A stretch of 64,000 nt of DNA from Caballeronia insecticola. Its GTDB lineage: Bacteria > Pseudomonadota > Gammaproteobacteria > Burkholderiales > Burkholderiaceae. A program made the position numbers and the translations under genes. Positions 57,455 through 64,000 of the stretch are shown one piece after another. A model generated the notes under the pieces. The model saw only the letters and a program-made list of their open reading frames with translations, searched no databases and was not told the origin of the DNA. Where the stretch lies: positions 2,170,001 to 2,234,000 of the forward strand of contig NC_021287.1 of assembly GCF_000402035.1 (NCBI RefSeq). Direction: 5' to 3'. Each line of letters opens with the position of its first letter. Positions within the stretch are counted from its first letter, which is position 1.

Positions 57455-58339
57455 TCAAACGAGCGCCCTGCCCTTCAGGCGTTCGAGAATGCCGAGCGGC
57501 GCGCATTCGGGACGGGACATCGCGCGCACGGGCAGGAAGAACGTCTGCTCCATCATGAACTGGCCGGACATCACGGCATGCGAAGTCTGATCGGAGAAGC
57601 AGACCCACACCGAGCCGGGCGGGAACGGCATTGTTTCTTGCGGCGATGCCTTTTGATAATCGAGGTCGGCTTTCATCGCGTCATGCAGATGCAGCATCAG
57701 ATGATCGTATTCCGAGCGCTTCGATTTGGTGATGTGCAGCAGGTTCATGAGCCACGCCGAGCCGGGCGCCTGCGCCTTGATGCCGGGCAGAAAGCGCTTC
57801 GCCATGTCCTCGAACGGTTCGCCCACGCGCCACACGCGCGGCGAGCCTTGCGGATTCACGTTGGTGAACACGCGCAGGATGCGCTCGCCGTAGTTCGGGC
57901 GCGACGGGAAGGCATCGACGTGCAGGCGGCTGTCGTCCTTGCGCCACGAGGTTTCGCGCGTTTCGACCTGATGCAGCCGCAGACTCGTCGGCGCGACGCG
58001 CAATTTGCCGTCGTATTCGGGGAAGAGCCCGTCGACGAGCGAGCGCGCATTGTCCTGATAACGCTTGATGAGCGAGCGCACCGCCGACTGCGTCACCGGA
58101 TCGCCGAGCACGCCGTTCAGCGCGCCGCCGTTGGGCGCGAGGCTGATGTTCTTGCGTTTCGGGTCGGCAATGCGCGGATCGAGCAGCGCAAGTTCGCCGC
58201 CGTCGACCGGAAAACGCAGATTGGGGAAATACAGCACCTTGCCGTTTTCGACGCCGGCAAGCAGCGTCTCGCGCGGCACCGACAGGTTCTTGCCGTGCCA
58301 GTCGCCCGATACGACTTCGATGATTTGAGATTGCGTCAT
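57455..58339 (-). CDS. kdoO: Kdo 3-hydroxylase, Fe(II)/2-oxoglutarate (KdoO-type) dioxygenase
   Basis: A 294-residue enzyme of the Kdo-hydroxylase family described in Burkholderia ambifaria and Yersinia pestis, which converts the outer Kdo of lipid A-core to Ko (D-glycero-D-talo-oct-2-ulosonic acid). The iron triad is visible as His140-x-Asp142 (RLHVDAF) and His254 (QTSHAVMSG). Ko is a known component of Burkholderia lipopolysaccharide. The gene sits between waaC and waaA on one strand, consistent with a shared transcript. Confidence 0.9.
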   Translation of the reverse strand: MTQSQIIEVVSGDWHGKNLSVPRETLLAGVENGKVLYFPNLRFPVDGGELALLDPRIADPKRKNISLAPNGGALNGVLGDPVTQSAVRSLIKRYQDNARSLVDGLFPEYDGKLRVAPTSLRLHQVETRETSWRKDDSRLHVDAFPSRPNYGERILRVFTNVNPQGSPRVWRVGEPFEDMAKRFLPGIKAQAPGSAWLMNLLHITKSKRSEYDHLMLHLHDAMKADLDYQKASPQETMPFPPGSVWVCFSDQTSHAVMSGQFMMEQTFFLPVRAMSRPECAPLGILERLKGRALV

Positions 58340-58406
58340 GTGACTTCGACCTTCGACCTTGAATTGCCCGGGAGAGGCGCCGCCCGCGCTGAACGCGACG
58401 AACGCG

Positions 58407-59402
58407 CTATAGCAGACCGAAGCCCGCGAGCGCCGCTTTGACTTCGGCGAGTGTCGGATGCCGGCTCGCGTCGCCCAGATTGATGACCTTCGGCGACCAG
58501 TAGCCGCCGGTGCGCCAGGCGGTCGAGAAATTGTACAACTCGACGGTCGGCCGCTTCAGCGCCGCGGCAATATGCACCAGACCGGTATCGACGCCCACGG
58601 TCGCCGCCGCCCCGTCGATCAAACCAACCACGGCGGGCAGCGAGAGCTTCGGCGGCACGATCGCCGCCGCGCCGAATTCCTTCGCGAGCTTTTCGCTTGT
58701 CGCGCGCTCGGCGTCGCTGCCCCACGGCAGCACGATCGACGCGCCGCGCGTCACCAGCGCCTGCCCGAGCTCGATCCAGGCGGCCTCGGGCCATTGCTTG
58801 TCGGCGCGCGAGGTGGCGTGCACGAACACGACGTAAGGCACCGGCAGATTCAGGCCGAGCGCGGAGACGGCGAGCGTCGCGCGGCGCGTGTCGATGCCGA
58901 AATCGATGTCGTCGGTCATCTGCGGCTTCGGCAGGCCGAGCGCCGCCGCCACGAGTTGCCGCGTGCGCTCGACGACATGCGTGCGCGGCTCGATCGGCAC
59001 GCGGCGGTCGTAGAAGAAGCGCACGGGCCATTCGAAGCCGGCACCGTCGGTGCGGTTCGCGAGCCCGACGAGCGGCCCCCGCGCCCAGCTCGCGACCCAC
59101 GCGGTCTTGATAAGCCCCTGGCAGTCGATCACGAGATCGTATTTCTCGGCGGCGAGTTCGCGCCTGAACTTGCCGATTTCGCGCCAGTTGGCGGGCGATG
59201 CGAACGCGCGGCGCCAGCGCCTGAGCGAAAACGGAATCGCGCGGCGCACGCCGTGAACCAGTTCGACGAGACTCGTGAAACTTTCCTCGACGAGCCAGTC
59301 GATTTGCGCATCCGGATAGCGGCGGCGGATGTCGGCGATGACCGGCATGTTGTGAACGACGTCGCCAAGCGACGACACACGGACGATCAGGATCTTTTGC
59401 AC
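58407..59402 (-). CDS. waaC: Lipopolysaccharide heptosyltransferase I
   Basis: A 331-residue GT9 enzyme transferring the first L,D-heptose to Kdo. The N-terminus ILIVRVSSLGDVVHNMPV and the donor-site motif TVGVDTGLVHIAAALKRPTV are diagnostic; FVHATSRADKQWPEAAWIEL is typical of WaaC. It is the first gene of a waaC-kdoO-waaA unit, separated from the mutase gene upstream by a terminator. Confidence 0.95.
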   Translation of the reverse strand: MQKILIVRVSSLGDVVHNMPVIADIRRRYPDAQIDWLVEESFTSLVELVHGVRRAIPFSLRRWRRAFASPANWREIGKFRRELAAEKYDLVIDCQGLIKTAWVASWARGPLVGLANRTDGAGFEWPVRFFYDRRVPIEPRTHVVERTRQLVAAALGLPKPQMTDDIDFGIDTRRATLAVSALGLNLPVPYVVFVHATSRADKQWPEAAWIELGQALVTRGASIVLPWGSDAERATSEKLAKEFGAAAIVPPKLSLPAVVGLIDGAAATVGVDTGLVHIAAALKRPTVELYNFSTAWRTGGYWSPKVINLGDASRHPTLAEVKAALAGFGLL

Positions 59403-59491
59403 GCTGGGAATGAGAGGCGCGGACGGCGCGAGACTAGGCAGAAAACGGGGATTTTAGCGCGGCGCGCGCCATGGAAAAGCCAAAAAGCAGC

Positions 59492-59530
59492 AAAAAAGCG
59501 GCGCAATCTGATTGACCGCGCCGCTTTTTT
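59492..59530 (-). terminator. Rho-independent terminator after the phosphomannomutase gene
   Basis: AAAAAAGCGGCGC (59492-59504) pairs with GCGCCGCTTTTTT (59518-59530), ending in six T residues on the minus strand. It lies 27 bases after the mutase stop codon and can act in both directions. Confidence 0.88.
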
Positions 59531-59556
59531 ACAGACGTCGGGCGATGCCCGCGCCG

Positions 59557-60957
59557 TCAGAACGGCAGCTTCGCGTCCGGCTTCTCGGCCAGAATCACGC
59601 GACGGAAATCTTCCTGAATGCGTTTGAGCGCGGCATCGCTGTCGGCTTCGAAGCGCATCACGACGACCGGCGTCGTGTTCGACGAACGCGCGAGCCCGAA
59701 GCCGTCCGGATACTCGACGCGCAGGCCGTCGATCGTCAGCACGTCGTCCGCGCCGGTGAATTTGGCGTTCGCCTGCAGCTTCGAGATCAGCGCGAAGTTC
59801 TCGCCTTCCTCCAGCTTCAGTTGCAGTTCGGGCGTGGACAGCGAGTTCGGCAGATCGTTGAGCAGCTTGCTCGGATCGGCCACGCGCGAGAGGATTTCGA
59901 GCATGCGCGCGCCGGTGTACAGGCCGTCGTCGAAACCGTACCAGCGGTCCTTGAAGAACACGTGGCCGCTCATTTCGCCCGCGAGCGGCGCGCCGGTTTC
60001 GCGCAGCTTCGCCTTCACGAGCGAGTGGCCCGTCTTCCACATGACCGGCTCGCCGCCCTGCTCGCGTACCCATTTCGCGAGATTGCGCGTGCACTTCACG
60101 TCATAAATGATCTGGCCGCCCTTGTTGCGCGACAGCACTTCCTGCGCGAACAGCATCAGCTGGCGATCCGGATAGATGACCTGCCCGTCTTTCGTGACGA
60201 CGCCGAGACGGTCGCCGTCGCCGTCGAACGCGAAGCCGACTTCGGCGTCGGTTTCCTTCAGCGCGCGGATCACGTCCTGCAGGTTTTCAGGATGCGCCGG
60301 GTCCGGGTGATGGTTCGGGAACGTGCCGTCGATTTCCGTGAACAGTTCGACCAGCTCGCAGCCGAGCGCCTTGAACAGCCGCGGCGCGAGCCCGCCCGCG
60401 ACGCCGTTGCCGGTATCGACGACGATTTTCATCGGGCGCACCGGCTTCACGTCGGAAACGATGCGGTCGAGATACATCTGCTGCACGTCGAACTCGGTGT
60501 AGCTGCCTTCGCCCGTCGTGAAGTCTTGATCGACGATGCGCTTGTACAGGCCCTGGATCTGCTCGCCGTAGATGGCGGCGCCGCGCAGCACCATCTTGAA
60601 GCCGTTGTAGTCCGGCGGATTGTGGCTGCCGGTCACGACCATGCACGAATCCACGCGCCGCTCGCCCGCGGGCAACGGCAGCGGCACGCTCGCCGCGTAA
60701 TAGCCGACGGGCGTGGGCACCATGCCGACGTCGATCACGTCGACGCCCGCCGCGCGCAGGCCGTCCGCGAGCGCGCCGACGAGTTCCGGACCGGACAGGC
60801 GTCCATCGCGCGCGACCACGACGGAATCGCCGCCCTGTTTGCGAATCTCGCTGCCGAACGCCAGACCGATGCTGCGCGCGACGTCACGATCGACCGTCTT
60901 GCCGACGATGCCGCGAATGTCGTACGCCTTGAAAATGGATTGGGAGACTTGGCTCAT
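59557..60957 (-). CDS. Phosphomannomutase/phosphoglucomutase
   Basis: A 466-residue alpha-D-phosphohexomutase interconverting hexose 1- and 6-phosphates for nucleotide-sugar synthesis (AlgC/ManB type). The phosphoserine is Ser111 in TGSHNPPDYNG; the metal loop DGDGDRLG, the sugar-specificity loop GEMSGHVFF and the C-terminal phosphate site RSSNTTPVVV are all present. Its products would supply the surface-polysaccharide genes around it. Confidence 0.94.
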   Translation of the reverse strand: MSQVSQSIFKAYDIRGIVGKTVDRDVARSIGLAFGSEIRKQGGDSVVVARDGRLSGPELVGALADGLRAAGVDVIDVGMVPTPVGYYAASVPLPLPAGERRVDSCMVVTGSHNPPDYNGFKMVLRGAAIYGEQIQGLYKRIVDQDFTTGEGSYTEFDVQQMYLDRIVSDVKPVRPMKIVVDTGNGVAGGLAPRLFKALGCELVELFTEIDGTFPNHHPDPAHPENLQDVIRALKETDAEVGFAFDGDGDRLGVVTKDGQVIYPDRQLMLFAQEVLSRNKGGQIIYDVKCTRNLAKWVREQGGEPVMWKTGHSLVKAKLRETGAPLAGEMSGHVFFKDRWYGFDDGLYTGARMLEILSRVADPSKLLNDLPNSLSTPELQLKLEEGENFALISKLQANAKFTGADDVLTIDGLRVEYPDGFGLARSSNTTPVVVMRFEADSDAALKRIQEDFRRVILAEKPDAKLPF

Positions 60958-61423
60958 GAGATGGCTACCTCTTGTCTATTAATTGATGGATTCTCGGCGA
61001 TGCAGCCATGAGGGCATGCAGGTCGTGACGGTTGGCGCGCCGGTGCGGTACGAAGGGCGCACGAACGACTGCCAGACGACGTATCGAATTCTGCCTATGC
61101 GTCTGTTAAAGCAATACGAATGAAACAAATGGAAGCAAATCGAAGCAAACAGCCAAAGCGACGGACGCGCCTCGGATCGCACTTATAATCGCTGTCTTTC
61201 GCGCTCTCGTGGTTGCGCACGCCGGGGACACCCCCGGTTCGAGCTTGCGCGTTCATTCTAATCCAATGCTCAAACGCTCTTTCGCCTCGATGGCTTCGAA
61301 TGAGGCGCCTCCGCGCGCAAACCCACACAAATCCGACGCGATGCCGGCCGATCACGCGCAATTGCAAGCGCATCAGGCACGGATAGCACGCGCCGTGCCC
61401 GGCTGCGGCGCGGAACCGGCCGC
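60958..61423. other. Intergenic region between the divergent mutase and flippase genes
   Basis: No gene is seen. AT-rich sequence with GAAGCAAA-like short repeats near 61130-61150 and a TATAAT hexamer at 61184 suggest promoter sequence. A small open frame at 61209 lacks any supporting feature. Confidence 0.45.
61184..61189 (+). promoter_or_regulatory. Possible -10 promoter element for the polysaccharide genes
   Basis: A perfect TATAAT in otherwise GC-rich sequence, 235 bases upstream of the flippase gene. No good -35 element is seen at the normal distance. Confidence 0.35.
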
Positions 61424-62686
61424 ATGAAAGCCCTGCTGCGCTCCGGCAATCCGGATGTCGCCCGCGCGCTCGCCAACATCGTCTGGCTCGGGCTCGAACG
61501 TCTCACGCAGATCGTGGTGGCCATCGTCATTTCAGGGCTGCTCGCGCGTTATCTCGGCCCCGGCGACTTCGGCAAATGGCAGTACGCGAACACGCTGCTG
61601 CTCGTGATCGCGCCGATCACCTGGGTCTGCGGGGCGGAAATACTCGTGCCGACCATCGTCAATCGTGCGCCCGCCGAAACCGGCGCGGTGCTCGGCAGCG
61701 CGTTCGTGCTGCGCATGGGCGTGTCGATCGCGGCGCTCGCGCTGACGTGGCTCTGGATCGCGGCGGGCGGCACCGATCCGCTGGTCGGGCTGATGCTCGC
61801 CGGTCTCGCCGTGACCATGCTGTTTCGCGAGCCGTTTATCGGCGTCATCAATTCGTGGCTGCAGAGTCTCACGTTCAGCAAACCGCAACTGATCGCGAGC
61901 ATGGCGGCCGCCATCGTCAAGGCGGCGCTCGTCTATATGCTCGTGCGGCTCGCCGCGGGCGCCGCGAGCTTCGGCTGGCTGTGGGCGCTGGAGGCGGCGG
62001 CCATCGGCGGTGCGCTCGTGCTGTATTACATGCGCCGTCATGGCGGCAGGCTCGGCTGGCGCTTCGATCGCGCGCTGTTTTCGCATTTCACGCGCGCGGG
62101 CACGGTGTTCTGGCTCGGGCTCATCTGCATGTATCTGTTTCTGAAACTCGACCGGCTGATGCTCGCGCAACGCGTGCCGTTCGCCGAACTCGGGCTGTAT
62201 TCCGCCGCGCAGCAACTGAACGAGAACTGGATCGCGCTCGCGCTGATGCTCGCGCAGACCATCGCGCCCGCGTTCGTGTATCGCGTGCAGGAAATCCCCG
62301 CGCTCAGGCGCAATCTGGTGCGTCTTTTCGCGATGACCGCCGTCCTCATGATCGCGGGCGCCGCCGTGCTCGATGCGCTCGCGGGCTTCATCATCACGCG
62401 CGTGTTCGGGCCGAATTACGCCGCCGCAGCCGGCATTTTCCGCTGGGCCGTGTGGCTGTCCGTGCCGGCGGGCATCGAGGCGATCGGCAATCTCGTCGTG
62501 CTGAAATATCAGGCGAAGTATGTGCTGTTGTCGAAATGGCTGCTGGCGCTCGCGGTTGCGTTCGCGGTGAATCTGATCGCGATTCCGCGCTTCGAGGGCT
62601 ACGGCGCGCTCGTCGGGCTGGCGGCAGGTTATCTGGCGGCGGCGGCAGTGAACTTCTATTACATTCGTTTCCGGCTGCGCGCATGA
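61424..62686 (+). CDS. Wzx-like polysaccharide/O-unit flippase
   Basis: A 420-residue membrane protein of the MATE-like polysaccharide transporter (Wzx/RfbX) superfamily with about 12 helices: NIVWLGLERLTQIVVAIVIS first, then LARYLGPGDFGKWQYANTLL, and QQLNENWIALALMLAQTIAP later. It would flip undecaprenyl-linked oligosaccharide units across the inner membrane. It overlaps the following glycosyltransferase gene by four bases (ATGA). Confidence 0.87.
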   Translation: MKALLRSGNPDVARALANIVWLGLERLTQIVVAIVISGLLARYLGPGDFGKWQYANTLLLVIAPITWVCGAEILVPTIVNRAPAETGAVLGSAFVLRMGVSIAALALTWLWIAAGGTDPLVGLMLAGLAVTMLFREPFIGVINSWLQSLTFSKPQLIASMAAAIVKAALVYMLVRLAAGAASFGWLWALEAAAIGGALVLYYMRRHGGRLGWRFDRALFSHFTRAGTVFWLGLICMYLFLKLDRLMLAQRVPFAELGLYSAAQQLNENWIALALMLAQTIAPAFVYRVQEIPALRRNLVRLFAMTAVLMIAGAAVLDALAGFIITRVFGPNYAAAAGIFRWAVWLSVPAGIEAIGNLVVLKYQAKYVLLSKWLLALAVAFAVNLIAIPRFEGYGALVGLAAGYLAAAAVNFYYIRFRLRA

Positions 62687-63489
62687 ACGCTCTTTCCGAT
62701 GTCGCCATCCTGATGCCCGCCTTCAACGGTCAGGCCGAGGTCGAGCGCACGCTCGCGTCGTTTCGAGAAACGTCGCCGGTGCGCGTGTTGATCGTCGATG
62801 ACGGCAGCACGCCGCCGATCAGCGCGCCCGTCATCGACGGCATGCATATCGAGATTCTGCGCATGCCGAAAAACGGCGGCATCGAGCGTGCGCTCGAAGC
62901 GGGCGTCGAGGCGCTTGCCGCGCGCGGCGTGCGTTATGCGGCGCGCATCGACACCGGCGATCTCGCGACGCCCGGCCGGCTCGCGAAGCAGCGCGCGTAT
63001 ATGGAGGCGCATCCGCGCGTGGCGGTGCTCGGCATGTGGACGCATGTCGTCTCCACCGACGGCGCGCCGCTCTTCGATCTGACGCCGCCCGCCGAACCCG
63101 CCGCGATCCGCCGCGCGGTGCTCGCGCGTACGTGCTTCACGCATCCGTCGCTGATGCTGCGTGTCGATGCGGTTATCGAAGCGGGCAATTACCGCGCGCA
63201 ATATCGCGCCGCCGAAGACCTCGATCTGATCCTGCGTCTCCTCAAACGCCACGACGGCGCGAACCTGCCGGAGTTCGGCCTGTTCTACGAACTGAATGAA
63301 GGCGGCATCAGCGCAACGAAGCGGCGCACGCAGGTTTTCTCGACGCTGCGCCTGCAACTGCGCCACGCGCGCGCGACGAATCCGCTCGACTGGCTCGGCA
63401 TCGCGAAGAGCATCGCGCATCTGGTGTTACCGTACCGCGTGCTGCGCGGCCTGAAGGCCAGGCTCATGAAGACCACGGCTTCGGCGTAA
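62683..63489 (+). CDS. Family 2 glycosyltransferase
   Basis: A 268-residue GT-A fold enzyme. The N-terminus VAILMPAFNGQAEVERTLAS and the first acidic site VLIVDDGST are standard; a second metal-binding region reads ARIDTGDLATPGRLAKQ, with ARIDTGD in place of the usual D-x-D, and the catalytic segment is AAEDLDLILRL. Translation is coupled to the flippase gene, so it probably builds the same repeat unit. Confidence 0.88.
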   Translation: MNALSDVAILMPAFNGQAEVERTLASFRETSPVRVLIVDDGSTPPISAPVIDGMHIEILRMPKNGGIERALEAGVEALAARGVRYAARIDTGDLATPGRLAKQRAYMEAHPRVAVLGMWTHVVSTDGAPLFDLTPPAEPAAIRRAVLARTCFTHPSLMLRVDAVIEAGNYRAQYRAAEDLDLILRLLKRHDGANLPEFGLFYELNEGGISATKRRTQVFSTLRLQLRHARATNPLDWLGIAKSIAHLVLPYRVLRGLKARLMKTTASA

Positions 63490-63596
63490 AGCTTTTTTGT
63501 CGAATTGTTTTTATTAAGTTTTGCGCTACGTTGAGAGCGCATGGCCGATCCGCGCTGAAGTACGCTGCGATCCAGGCCGCCCACCCTGACTTCCGG

Positions 63597-64000
63597 ATGA
63601 CGAAAGAAAAGTCGAGTCTTCGCATTGCCCTGGTCTGCAACACCGCATGGGCGATCTACACGTACCGGCGCGGCCTGCTGCGCATGCTCACCGAACGCGG
63701 CGCGCAAGTGACGATCATCGCGCCGCGCGACCGCACCTTCGAGCCGCTCATGGAAATGGGCTGCCGCTGCGTCGAGTTGCCGGTGGCGTCGAAGGGAACC
63801 GATCCGCGCGACGACCTCAAAACGCTCGCCGCGCTGTATCGCGAATATCGCGCGACGCGTCCGCATATCGTGTTTCATTACACGATCAAGCCGAACATCT
63901 ACGGCTCGCTCGCCGCGATGCTCGCGCGCGTGCCCTCGATCGCGGTCACCACGGGGCTCGGCTACGTCTTCATCCAGAAGAGCCGCACGGCGCAGGTCGC
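63597..64000 (+). CDS. Family 4 glycosyltransferase, truncated by window edge
   Basis: The first 134 residues of a GT-B enzyme: SLRIALVCNTAWAIYTYRRG, then VTIIAPRDRTFEPLMEMGCR and HYTIKPNIYGSLAAMLARVP. This N-terminal domain with TIKPNIYGS is typical of PglA/WbpL-neighbouring transferases that add the next sugar to an undecaprenyl-linked N-acetylhexosamine. ATG 63597 follows the GT2 gene by 107 bases; the frame is open to the end of the window. Confidence 0.87.
   Translation, partial: MTKEKSSLRIALVCNTAWAIYTYRRGLLRMLTERGAQVTIIAPRDRTFEPLMEMGCRCVELPVASKGTDPRDDLKTLAALYREYRATRPHIVFHYTIKPNIYGSLAAMLARVPSIAVTTGLGYVFIQKSRTAQV

Overview
The window is a stretch of GC-rich chromosome from a Burkholderiaceae bacterium, most likely Paraburkholderia or Caballeronia. 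Evidence for this is the fdsA-fdsD end of an NAD-linked formate dehydrogenase operon, the nadE-glnB pair, a DUF2968 protein, the urt/ure nitrogen cluster, a Burkholderia-type Kdo hydroxylase next to waaA, and a Burkholderia cepacia-type FAD glucose dehydrogenase. No rRNA, tRNA or CRISPR array is visible. Both ends cut genes: fdsA on the left and a family 4 glycosyltransferase on the right.

1-26.3 kb is mostly housekeeping and metabolic: formate dehydrogenase, a flavin monooxygenase, a metal efflux pair (CDF exporter with ArsR regulator and a clear operator), a TPR/GT-B protein, a decayed amidohydrolase/amino-acid-uptake locus that keeps one intact binding protein, a citrate-type symporter, envelope proteins, a K+/H+-type antiporter, PII, glutamine-dependent NAD synthetase, pyrophosphatase, an aldehyde dehydrogenase/SDR pair and an ACS-family transporter.

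26.6-28.0 kb is a small island of lower GC with a PAAR protein, a papain-like predicted effector broken by one stop codon, and a lipoprotein that looks like its immunity partner.

28.4-47.3 kb is nitrogen acquisition: the urea ABC transporter urtABCDE behind a well-formed sigma-54 promoter, then ureD, then ureABCEFG. Two things interrupt this order. A palindromic element of about 650 bp lies between urtD and urtE. A 7 kb block (FAD sugar dehydrogenase operon on the opposite strand, then an amino-acid ABC transporter) separates ureD from ureA.

47.8-54.5 kb is a type VI secretion cargo island, again of lower GC: a PAAR protein, a 1324-residue VgrG whose C-terminal extension carries an HETRH zinc-peptidase motif, its likely immunity protein, a small lipoprotein, and a decayed second copy of the effector tail plus immunity gene. 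This is the most novel-looking part of the window.

54.8-64 kb is lipopolysaccharide and surface polysaccharide synthesis: a GT4 enzyme, waaA, a Kdo 3-hydroxylase, waaC, phosphomanno/glucomutase, a Wzx-like flippase, a GT2 enzyme and the start of another GT4 enzyme.
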